From NCBI GenBank assembly GCA_022414725.1, contig CM039463.1, positions 25,090,832 to 25,154,831 on the forward strand: DNA of 64,000 bases. Reading direction: 5' to 3'. The stretch comes from Microglena sp. YARC (taxonomy: Eukaryota; Chlorophyta; Chlorophyceae; Chlamydomonadales; Chlamydomonadaceae). Below are positions 10,270 to 20,486 of this stretch, in pieces. Made by a program: the position numbers and the translations under genes. The notes below the pieces were generated by a model. The model was not told the origin of the DNA. It made no database searches and saw only the letters and a list, made by a program, of their open reading frames with translations. Each line of letters begins with the position of its first letter. Position 1 is the first letter of the stretch.

Positions 10270-10298
10270 AGGGGGGGGGGGGGGGGGGGGGGGGGGGG
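10147..10298. repeat. 150-base G tract
   Basis: The tract is almost pure G with isolated A and T bases. It would form G-quadruplexes. The exact length is unlikely to be reliable in any assembly. Confidence 0.85.
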
Positions 10299-10407
10299 AC
10301 CATGGGTAGTGCTAAACATTACTAAGCTACTACATCACACTCCTGAGTACAGAACGTAATCACATGTCGACCTACAATGAACACTGTATAGTTGGGCCCG
10401 AGCCCCA

Positions 10408-10545
10408 TGCAGGTTGTCCCCATGTCTGAGTTCCCTGTGCAGGTGGTGACCCATGCCTGAGCCCCCATGCAGGTGGTGACCCATGTTTGAGCCCCCATGC
10501 AGGTGGTGACCCATGCCTGAGCCCCCATGCAGGTGGTGACCCATG
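10408..10545. repeat. 30-bp minisatellite (GCAGGTGGTGACCCATG)
   Basis: Five units contain CCCCCATGCAGGTGGTGACC; the frames are open by chance on the minus strand. Confidence 0.85.
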
Positions 10546-10829
10546 CATGAACACTGTATAATGAGAAGATAGTGAATAGATGTTGGCAACGCTTAATATA
10601 ATTAGCTGATCAGACTGTTTCTGAAATTTCGCAGACGCCACTGTTTTGGAAATATAGTTGATAATTAGGGACAGTTGTACGGATGTTGATGCCATATAAT
10701 GTATTTTAACGATGTCAGAACATTATAAATGCTGAAGAGCGAGCATGGTGAAGATACATGATAATCATCAATGTCATTAAAGTAAGTATAATGATACTTG
10801 TCTTTTTAAATTTTGAAGTTAAAAATCAT

Positions 10830-11285
10830 CTGCATAGTAGGAGCTCTGGGCCCCACTCGTTTACGATGGGTTGGGGTTTAGTTCACCAGTCCTTGTTTGC
10901 GTCCATTCCCGGCCCCATTAAATCATCTGCACAACACGAACTCCGGGCCCCCATAAATCATCTGCTCAGCATGAACTCCGGGCCCCTGCGATGGGTTGGG
11001 GTTTAGTTCACCAGTCCTTGTTTGCAGTCCTTCCCGGGCCCCCATAAAATCATCTGCAGCAACAACGAAGTCCGGGCCCCATAATCATCTGCTCAGCCAT
11101 GAACTCCGGGGCCCCTGCGTGGGTTGGGGTTTAGTTCACGACAGTCCATGTTTGCAGTTCCTTCCGGGCCCCATAAATCATCTGCAACAACCGAACTCCC
11201 GGGCCCCGCATAAATCATCTGGCTTCAGCATGAACTACCGGGCCCGACTGCGATGGGTTGGGGTTTAGTTCAACCAGTCCTTGTT
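10830..11285. repeat. Noisy tandem repeat (GATGGGTTGGGGTTTAGTTC)
   Basis: Four to five copies of a 90-130 bp unit contain CACCAGTCCTTGTTTGC and ATGAACTCCGGGCCCC. Copies differ mainly by single-base indels in homopolymers, as in unpolished long reads. A related fragment lies at about 70-110. Confidence 0.75.
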
Positions 11286-12800
11286 TTGTATTCAAAAGTC
11301 CTTCTCAATATTGAAATTTGAAATTGTTACATTCCGTGGTAATACCGTTACTCACAGGACCGTGAAGTAAGGACACCATAGCTAAGTCGCTTCTCAATTA
11401 CTGAGGTTGGGCAAGTTATATTAGCTATTTGGCTACGCCTTTAGCGGCTAGACTGTAAAACACACAGCATGGGTTTAAACAGTTTCAAGACATGTCAAGT
11501 CCTAGGTGAATATACACGTTTTCTAGATTTTTGATTGTCTGGGCTGCTCAGGCGTTGCCAATTCTAGTTTATGTATGAACTTGAACTATGAAATTTGGTT
11601 TACCGGTACAATAAGCTTCGGCGCGGGAATTTGGCTGATTGCCGTCTGGGCAGTAACTTGAACTTGGTTACTCGAACTTGAAGTTGTTGACATAGCCTTC
11701 AGAGGCAATTTTGATGCTTGCTGTCTTCGCAGTAAAAGAACATTAACTAGTGGGTGTGGGGGGGGGGGTGGGGGGGGGGGGGGGGGGCCATCGCCCCCTA
11801 GTCTTAAGATTATGTCAATGTGATTGCGGGGCTCACTCATACATTCGCGGAACGGCAATGTTGAAATGAAAATAAAATTGTTACATCCGAGTACATTGCG
11901 CCACTCTCAAGACGTGAGGTTAAGGACACCACTGCGACGGCAATGTGATATCATATGATAGGGATGTTACTAGATGGAAGGGTTGCTCCAAAGTCCTTAG
12001 GGCAGCTAAATGCTGCTAAGGCTTGCAAGTATTAGGCCCTGCTCAGCCGCCCCCCCCCCCCCCCCCGCCCCCACACACACACACACACTGACAGAACACA
12101 ACACACGCACACACACACACCCCCGCCCCCCCACAACGCACACAGAAACCACACACAAGGGCGGGTGCACACACACACACAGCACTCCACACACACCTGG
12201 CTTGCCAAGTATTGGGCAGCTGGCAGGGGCTGCCTAAAACTTGCCCGGGTACCGCCCAGATAGACCTATGCAGTAGCCTTATCTATGATGGATATGTATG
12301 CGGTAAAGAGCTAGGGGGCGTGAGGAATAGCTGTTTTAAAGGATCGCACGGTTTTAATCGTACAAATCACGAATATCGTGTACCGACTTTTTCTTACAAT
12401 CAGTATGGGACCAGGGGTATTACAGGTAATAGCGTTACAACGTCGCACAGAAGAATTCAAGTAAGGATAACCGCATATTGAAGGAGATAGAAAGTCGATA
12501 ATATTCATGCTCTTTTTATCCGAGAGATATATCTCCTATGTCTACAATTCAGGGCGATATTTTCAATTCCACGGGCCCAGGTCCAGGGCGAATTAAAAGT
12601 AAACCAGGCTTACAAGGCCCTTAAAGTACTCTAGACGACGAAATCAAATCGCCTGGCCTCCGAATACAACGACTTGTTGACGTGACCACTGGAGCTATGG
12701 TCAGGGTAATACAAAGCGGCGTGTGGCAGCGCAATTTCACGCGAGGCACGCTTTTTGGCCCCACAGTGGTTTTTCGCGCAGTTTTTCACCGCCGCTGGTG
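11286..12800. other. Intergenic spacer with two dispersed-repeat copies and C/CA tracts
   Basis: It holds two copies of the 75-bp GTTACTCACAGGACGTGAAG family (11318-11395, 11875-11945), a G run at 11757-11788, and C then CA-rich tracts at 12047-12190. Short open frames in 12200-12500 have no recognisable homology. I see no gene. Confidence 0.5.
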
Positions 12801-13534
12801 AGGCGCAGCGCGCAGTTTGCGGCTTTTTTTGGCACTACAGAAAGCGTGACAGCAATTTAAACAGAAATGTAGTACGCCTGGTATGCACCCGTATGCTGGG
12901 GGAGATGTGAAACCGCGACAATCACTCTGCACCACGTGGTGACTAGTGGTGTTATGCCGCGGGCTAACTGCAATACATGACTGGCCCCTAACACTTGACC
13001 AGTGTCTTTGTTTGTCGTCTACTCTGTACAATACTACCACCTGCTGCCGGTTCATGGCGCTTCCTTCCATACCCTCTATTTCAATGCGGCGGAGTACTCT
13101 ACATAACAACTGAGTTATGCACACGTAGGTCGGGGGGAGAATGCCGACCCACTACCAACTCTCGCATAACGCACTGGCCTACACTGACGGCATGTGTCTT
13201 TTGTTGCGTGGCACTGTAAAATACTCACCTCTGCCGTTCATGCGCTGCCATCCATAACCCTCTATTTCAATCGGGGCGGAAGTCGCCTCCTACATACGGA
13301 GGGAGTAGGCACCCGTAGGTCGGCGAGAGATGACCCACGACCAATCACTCTGCACCACTGGCCGCTACACTGGACCTGGCGTCTCTCCTGAGAGCACTGT
13401 GTTGAAAGGGCAGACAAGCTCCCTATCCCTGCTCAGTAGGGAATGGAGTCTAAGGAATAGTACTGATAACGCCTGGTTGGGCGTGGTATTAAGGGAGCGC
13501 CGCCTCATGGCAGTAGATAACGGGTTGCTACTTT
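12800..13534. repeat. About 210-bp tandem repeat left of the N gap
   Basis: Two to three copies share CAATCACTCTGCACCAC, TACCACCTGCTGCCG-like blocks, ACCCTCTATTTCAAT and CACCCGTAGGTCGG. The last part (13462-13534) is the tail half of a SINE. Confidence 0.65.
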
Positions 13535-14534
13535 NNNNNNNNNNNNNNNNNNNNNNNNNNNNNNNNNNNNNNNNNNNNNNNNNNNNNNNNNNNNNNNNNN
13601 NNNNNNNNNNNNNNNNNNNNNNNNNNNNNNNNNNNNNNNNNNNNNNNNNNNNNNNNNNNNNNNNNNNNNNNNNNNNNNNNNNNNNNNNNNNNNNNNNNNN
13701 NNNNNNNNNNNNNNNNNNNNNNNNNNNNNNNNNNNNNNNNNNNNNNNNNNNNNNNNNNNNNNNNNNNNNNNNNNNNNNNNNNNNNNNNNNNNNNNNNNNN
13801 NNNNNNNNNNNNNNNNNNNNNNNNNNNNNNNNNNNNNNNNNNNNNNNNNNNNNNNNNNNNNNNNNNNNNNNNNNNNNNNNNNNNNNNNNNNNNNNNNNNN
13901 NNNNNNNNNNNNNNNNNNNNNNNNNNNNNNNNNNNNNNNNNNNNNNNNNNNNNNNNNNNNNNNNNNNNNNNNNNNNNNNNNNNNNNNNNNNNNNNNNNNN
14001 NNNNNNNNNNNNNNNNNNNNNNNNNNNNNNNNNNNNNNNNNNNNNNNNNNNNNNNNNNNNNNNNNNNNNNNNNNNNNNNNNNNNNNNNNNNNNNNNNNNN
14101 NNNNNNNNNNNNNNNNNNNNNNNNNNNNNNNNNNNNNNNNNNNNNNNNNNNNNNNNNNNNNNNNNNNNNNNNNNNNNNNNNNNNNNNNNNNNNNNNNNNN
14201 NNNNNNNNNNNNNNNNNNNNNNNNNNNNNNNNNNNNNNNNNNNNNNNNNNNNNNNNNNNNNNNNNNNNNNNNNNNNNNNNNNNNNNNNNNNNNNNNNNNN
14301 NNNNNNNNNNNNNNNNNNNNNNNNNNNNNNNNNNNNNNNNNNNNNNNNNNNNNNNNNNNNNNNNNNNNNNNNNNNNNNNNNNNNNNNNNNNNNNNNNNNN
14401 NNNNNNNNNNNNNNNNNNNNNNNNNNNNNNNNNNNNNNNNNNNNNNNNNNNNNNNNNNNNNNNNNNNNNNNNNNNNNNNNNNNNNNNNNNNNNNNNNNNN
14501 NNNNNNNNNNNNNNNNNNNNNNNNNNNNNNNNNN
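13535..14534. other. Assembly gap of exactly 1000 N
   Basis: A round-number N run is a scaffolding placeholder. The sequence on its right (14541-14745) repeats that on its left (about 13327-13534) with more single-base deletions, so the gap may not represent missing DNA. Confidence 0.95.
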
Positions 14535-14680
14535 CCGGAGGAATGACCCCACGACCAATCACTCCTGCACCACTGCCCTACACTACCTGCGTTTCTCCTG
14601 AGAACACCCTGGTGAATATGGCAGACAAGCCTCCCCTATCCTGCTCAGTTAGGATGGAGTCTAGGAAATAGTACTTGATA

Positions 14681-14870
14681 ACGCCTGTTGGGCGTTGGTA
14701 TAAGGAGCCCCGCCTCATGCAGTAGATAACGGGTTGCTCTTACCTTGGACAAAAGCTACCATGGCGGTTGACACGACCGCAAACAATGAAGTGCACCCTA
14801 GGGGTTCGAAACCCGCCACCTCATAGTTTCGACTGCTCTTACCATTGAGGCCAGCCGTCAAAAGAGTGGA
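14681..14870 (-). mobile_element. tRNA-derived SINE, second copy (noisy)
   Basis: It has the GATAACGCC tail at the left, GACAAAAGCTACCATGGCGG in the body and a box-B-like GGGGTTCGAAACCC on the right, with many small indels relative to the copies at 9182 and 25033. Confidence 0.75.
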
Positions 14871-14879
14871 GAGTCATAA

Positions 14880-15840
14880 GATTCGCTCAAGGCCAGGACA
14901 ACCAAAAAAAGTTGAGGAGTTCGATACCACCACCCTTTCCTACTGTCTATTGCTCCCATATAAAAGGTGATGGTCTAGGCAGCTGTCTACTGTCCTGTCT
15001 CCGGCCAATGATTTGCGAGTTTATGTAACGATCCTCTCTCACCCTTTCCTACTTGCCAATAGGGAGGGTATGAAACGGGAGTACTGAACCACCAATCGCT
15101 TCCTCCCACAAACTTGACATTCCTCAATCACTGGATGGAGTCCCCAAATAAAGCTCAAGGCCATCACACACAAAAAGTCGAGGAATTCAAAACCCCCACC
15201 ACACTCCCCTACTGTCGCCAGTAGGGAGGGTATGAAACGGAGTTACTGAACCACCAATCCAGTTCTCCCACAACTCACAGTCCTCATCTCTGGAACCATC
15301 CGATTGAGGGGATCGAAACCCCACCACCCTTTCCATACTTGTCGCAGTAGGGTGGGTATGAAAGGGAGTTGACTGAAACCACTGCAATTCATATTGCTCG
15401 CCACATACTCTTCACATCTCTATTCATGCGACATCGCATTGAGGGAATCGAACCCCACCACCGTTGTCTTTTCCTACTGTCGGCCTGAACGTAGGGTGGT
15501 ATCGAAACGGGAGTTACTGACACCAATCAGCTTATCCACACCGTCCTCGAATTCGTCTGGAGTCGGAATGATTGAGGGGATTCGACACCACCGACTCCTT
15601 TCCTACTGTGGCAGTAGGTGGGTATGAAACTGATGAGGAGTATACTGAATGCACCAATAAGCTTCTTCCCCACAACTTTTACATCCTCAATCATCGTCCC
15701 GTTCCGCTTGGCAGTTCCGAATGGTACGGACAAGGAGGGTTCGCCTAAATACTCAAGCGATAGCATTGTGAGATTCCTTGGGTCCTTGCCATCCGATTGC
15801 CCGCTTAGGGGTGAACAACTGCATTTGGGTAATGTAACTT
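14880..15840. repeat. Noisy tandem repeat of about 150-190 bp
   Basis: Five or so copies share ATTGAGGGGATTCGAA, CCCACCACCCTTTCC, TACTGTCGCAGTAGG, GGTATGAAACGGGAG and CACCAATCAGCTTC. Copies differ by frequent 1-base indels. No gene is seen. Confidence 0.7.
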
Positions 15841-15849
15841 ACGTCGCCA

Positions 15850-16290
15850 TTAGTATTGTTTTGGGGGGGCGGGGTGGGGGGGTTGGATGAAATGGAGGGG
15901 GGCGATGTATGTGATGATCGGTGGGGTGGGTTGCTCTGAGGTTGGGTGTGGGTTGGGTTGGGTTTGTGCGTTTGGTTCTGGGTGGGGTGGGTTGGGGTTG
16001 GTTTTGGCTTGGGTTGGGGTTGGTGGGTTGGGTTGGGTTGGGTTGGGTTGGGTTTGGGTTGGGTTGATTTGGGGGGTTAGTGGATGGTGATGGTGCAAGG
16101 TGAGTTACCTGTGAAGGGCTGCATTGTTTGGATGCTTGTCATCAGGTGGGTTGGGGCTTCATTGATAGCCATGCAGGGCCTATAACTCCGCTGGGAATGG
16201 GCGTGGAGAGGGGGGTGAGGGTGAGGGGTGGGGGGTGAGGGGTGAGGGGGGCAGTGGTGATGGGGTACTTGGTGACGTTACTGTTGGTGG
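15850..16290. repeat. GGGTT-rich low-complexity tract
   Basis: GGGTTGGGTTGGGTT runs at 15930-16075, then GGTGAGGGG words to 16250. It is not a canonical algal telomere (TTTTAGGG or TTTAGGG). Confidence 0.75.
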
Positions 16291-16680
16291 TACGTTTGTT
16301 GATGGGTTAACAGGTGACTGTTACACGTTGATGTACAGGTGTTACACTGTTTGCATGGTACAGGTGACGTTACACTGTTGAGTGTGGTACAGGTGATGTT
16401 ACTACAGCTAGTTGATAAGGCGATACAGGTGAACGTTACCACTGTTGATGGTACAGGTGATGTACACTGTTTTGATGGGATACAGGTGACGTTACACTGT
16501 TGATGTAACAGGGTGCTGGTCCGATGATGGTACAGGTGACTTACATCTGTTGATGGTACAGGTGACGTTACACTGTTTGGTATGACGTTACAGCTGTTGA
16601 CTGTTTGATGGTAACAGGTGACGTTACCTGTTGATGGTAGCATGGTGACGTTACACTGTTGATGGGGTGAACATGTATAT
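16290..16680. repeat. 26-bp minisatellite (GATGGTACAGGTGACGTTAC)
   Basis: About fifteen units with many indels; each carries ACAGGTGACG, a donor-like word. Length variation looks partly like sequencing error. Confidence 0.75.
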
Positions 16681-16684
16681 ATGA

Positions 16685-17184
16685 ATGTTACAGTCCCTGG
16701 TGTGGGTGTGGGTGGTGGTGGTGGTGGGTGGTGGTGGTGGGGTGGCAGGATGAAGTGGGGGTGATATGTCAGTGTGTGGGTGGTGGTGGGTGGGTGGTGG
16801 GTGGTAGGTGGTGGGTGGTGGTGTGGCGTGGGTGGGGTGGGTGGTGGTGGTGGTGGCAGTGTGATGGGGGGTGATAGGGGGTGTTGTAGTGTGTGGGTGT
16901 GGTGGGTGGTGTGTGGGTGTGGGTTGGTGGGTGGTGGGTGGTAGGTGGTGGGTGGTGGTGGTGGTGGGCTGGGTGGTGGGGTGGTGCGTGGTGGGGTGCA
17001 CAAGGTGATGGGGGTGATATGGTCAGTGTGTGGGAGTGTGTGAGGTAGTTTGTAGTGTATAGTTTATATTAGTGTAATGGTGGTGTTCGTCATGGTGGTG
17101 GTGGTTAGGGTGTGGGGCCCTTATCGAGGGTGTTGTGTGTGGGTGGGGTTGTGAGTGAAGTGGGGGTGTATGTATGTATGTATG

Positions 17185-17217
<33 letters not shown>

Positions 17218-17270
17218 GTATGTACTGTCCTCATGTATGTATGTATGTATGAATGTTACAGTCCAGGTGT
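16685..17270. repeat. GGTGGT-rich tract and ATGT microsatellite
   Basis: A GGTGGTGGTGGGTGG low-complexity stretch runs to about 17030, followed by (TATG)n at 17165-17260. A copy of the dispersed repeat described at 51431 follows at about 17253-17305. Confidence 0.75.
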
Positions 17271-17339
17271 GGGCGGGAAATAGTAAAGGGACGTGCCCAA
17301 CCAGTGACAGGAAGGAGAACAGGAAAAAGCATTGATGAA

Positions 17340-17620
17340 GTGAACGTTTTACGATGGGGCTGAGTTTGTGTCGCTAAGAACAGCGTGATAATTTAATTCT
17401 GCACTTATAATTACCTGGGGCGAACGAACAGTGCTACAAGTGATGATAGAATTTAATTCGACAATTATAATAGGGTGCGGCATCGGCGGCGAAGCATCGT
17501 GGAGTGTGGATTATTTAATTCTACCAATTATAAGTACCTGGGCGAACAAAGCAGTGCTACAGTGATGAATTTAATTATACAATATTAATTACCTGGGCGA
17601 ACGACAGCGTGGCTGTGACG
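17340..17620. repeat. Noisy repeat of about 75 bp (AATTTAATTCTACAATTATAA)
   Basis: Four copies share TACCTGGGCGAACGAACAG and AGTGCTACAGTGATGA. No gene. Confidence 0.65.
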
Positions 17621-17706
17621 GCAGCGGCCGCCACTGGGTGCTCAGGGCATGTAGTGCTGCACCAACCACTTGTAAAAAGTGCTGTGGGCCACTTGCTGGA
17701 GCACAC

Positions 17707-17790
17707 CTGAATTTTGAAGCCTTGCCTTGGACGTGGGCCTCCAGCAGCATGTGCTCCACAATTGAAGCACTGTCCGAGTGCTTCCGTGCC
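17707..17790 (-). CDS. Candidate further exon of the SET-domain gene
   Basis: On the minus strand a pyrimidine-rich CCCCCCCAG acceptor precedes 84 bases coding HSDSASIVEHMLLEAHVQG and a GTGTGC donor follows. It could be a C-terminal exon of the SET gene, whose other exons lie upstream on the same strand. The reading frame could also run on past the donor for about 35 codons. The family match is not clear. Confidence 0.3.
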
Positions 17791-17799
17791 CTGGGGGGG

Positions 17800-18060
17800 G
17801 TGTGGGAGTGGAGAGGTGGGTGGTGGTGGGAGGTGGAGGTGGGTGGTGGGAGGTTAATGGGTGGTGGTGGAGGTGGGTGGTGGTGCGCAGGTGCCTGGTG
17901 GTGGTGGTGGAGGTGGGTGGATGGTGGGGTAAACCCTAAACAATCTAAACGTCCAGTAGCCCAGGATGGAGGTGGGGGGTCCTCCATCCGCCTGGTGGGT
18001 GCTGGTGGTGATGGAGGAGGGGGGGAAGTTGGGTGGGGTGGGGGAAGTTTGCCATTCAAT
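17800..18060. repeat. GGTGG-rich low-complexity tract
   Basis: GGTGGTGGTGGAGGTGGGTG words occur throughout. Both strands are open by composition only. Confidence 0.7.
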
Positions 18061-18586
18061 TAGAAGTAAGCCCACACCAAGTTTAAGGGGGTTTAGGTTT
18101 TTACGGTTTAGTGGTTCAGGCTTTGCATTCAAGGTTTAGGGTTGTTGTGGTTTTTAAGGTTTAGGTAAGTAAGGCTAAGCTTCCTCCTACTAGGTGGAGG
18201 CAGCTGATGTGTTGCCTGTACAGTTAATGATGGCTGTTGGGGCTTGATCGGCCTCCCAATCAGATTGCAACTTCTCCCACCTCAAGCTCTTCGGGCTAAC
18301 TGTATCCTCCGCCCACCCTAACATCTGTTATGATGATCCAGTGTGCCGTTCGCCCCCCGGCGCGTGTAACTTCCCACCCCCTCTAAAAACCCCCGCCCGC
18401 CCCTAAACATTCCCCCGAGCCCACCCCCTAATTTCCCGCGGGAGCCCTCTTAACATCTCCCCGCCCCCCGTAACATCCCTCCGCCCCTAACTTTCATACC
18501 TAGGGTGGAGGTGCACTCCCTGTAAAGCTTAACGGATGGCTGTTGGGGCTTGACGGCCTTCCAATCGAACGGCATCGCCAACAGCT

Positions 18587-20436
18587 TTAACCACCCTGTT
18601 CTCTAGTCTTGCTCCCTCTTTCAAGGGGCAGCTGCGGGCAGAGTAACTGAGTCTTGCAGGACGTGCAGCCCACGCTTGAGGGGGTGTTGTAGAGCACGCC
18701 TGGTGGCAACCCTTGGTGGAGCAGGGCAGCATGCGAACATGGTCCTCTGAGACGCAACGTGAGCACATGCATTTGAAACCCCTGCAGTGGGGCGCATTTG
18801 TTTGTGCGTGTATGCTTGTGTGTTTGTGTGTGTACGCTTGCGTGTGTGTGCTTGTGTGTGCTTGTGTGTATACTTGTGTGTTTGTGTGTGTATGCTTGTG
18901 ATTTGTTCTGGGGCAGGGCAGCATGCAAACGTGGTCCTCTGAGACGCAAAGCGAGCACATGCATTTGAAGCCTGCATCCCGAAGGAAAGGGAGTGTGAGG
19001 TCAATATTTGCGACACATCAACCAGAGCACATGCATTTGAAACCCCTGCAGTGGGATGCATGTTTTGTTGTATGGTGCTTGTGTGTTTGTGTGTGTATGC
19101 TTGTGTCAGTTGTGTGTGTATGCTTGTGTGTTTGTGTGTGTATGCTTGTGTCAGTTGTGTGTGCATGCTTGTGTCAGTTGTGTGTGTGCATGCTTGTGTG
19201 TTTGTGTGTGTATGCTTGTGTGTTTGTGTGTGTATGCTTGTGTGTTTGTGTGTGTATACTTGTGTCAGTTGTGTGTGCATGCTTGTGTCAGTTGTGTGTG
19301 TGCATGCTTGTGTGTTTGTGTGTGTATGCTTGTGTGTTTGTGTATGTATGCTTGTGTGTTTATGTGTGTATGCTTGTGTGTTTGTGTGTATGCTTGTGAG
19401 TTTGTGTGTGTGTGTATGCTTGTGTGTTTGTGTGTGTGTGTATATGCTTGTGTGTTTGTGTGTATGCTTGTGAGTTTGTGTGTGTGTGTATGCTTGTGTG
19501 TTTGTGTGTGTGTGTATATGCTTGTGTGTTTGTGTGTGTATGCTTGTGTCAGTTGTGTGTGTGTATGCTTGTGTGTTTGTGTGTGTATGCTTGTGTCAGT
19601 TGTGTGTGTATGCTTGTGTCAGTTGTGTGTGTGCATGCTTGTGTGTTTGTGTGTGTATGCTTGTGTGTTTGTGTGTGTATGCTTGTGTCAGTTGTGTGTG
19701 TATGCTTGTGTCAGTTGTGTGTGTGCATGCTTGTGTGTTTGTGTGTGTATGCTTGTGTGTTTGTGTGTGTATGCTTGTGTGTGTGTGTGTTTGTGTGTAT
19801 GCTTGTGTGTTTGTGTGTGAATGCTTGTGTGTTTGTGTGTGTATGCTTGTGTGTTTGTGTGTGTATGCTTGTGTGTTTGTGTGTGTATGCTTGTGTGTGT
19901 GTGTGTTTGTGTGTATGCTTGTGTGTTCGTGTGTGTATGCTTGTGTGTTTGTGTGTGTATGCTTGTGTGTTTGTGTGTGTATGCTTGTGTCAGTTGTGTG
20001 TATGCTTGTGTCAGTTGTGTGTGTGCATGCTTGTGTGTTTGTGTGTGTATGCTTGTGTGTTTGTGTGTGTGTGTATATGCTTGTGTGTTTGTGGGTGTAT
20101 GCTTGTGTCAGTTGTGTGTGTGCATGCTTGTGTGTTTGTGTGTGTATGCTTGTGTGTTTGTGTGTGTGTGTATGCTTGTGTGTGTGTGTTTGTGTGTATG
20201 CTTGTGTGTTTGTGTGTGTATGCTTGTGTGTTTGTGTGTGTATGCTTGTGTCAGTTGTGTGAGTATGCTTGTGTCAGTTGTGTGTGTGCATGCTTGTGTG
20301 TTTGTGTGTGTTTGTGTGTGTAAGCTTGTGTGTTTGTGTGTGTATGCTTGTGTGTTTGTGTGTGTATGCTTGTGCATTTGTGTGTGTATGCTTGTGTGTT
20401 TGTGTGTGTATGCTTTTGTGTTTGGGTTTGTATGTT

Positions 20437-20486
<50 letters not shown>

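Noticed and set aside
12212..12481. Plus-strand frame with GSWQGLPKTCPG...
   Set aside because: No homology recognised, no splice context, and low-quality repeats nearby.
13330..14601. Open frames spanning the N gap
   Set aside because: The frames exist only because N codons contain no stop.
16278..17003. Pro/His/Thr-rich minus-strand frames
   Set aside because: Composition of the GGTGGT tract; codon structure is absent.
18085..18180. Interstitial telomere repeats (TTTAGGG-like words)
   Set aside because: Only scattered GGTTTAGG words, no tandem run of a constant unit; likewise 15930-16075 is GGGTT and 63950-64000 is irregular.
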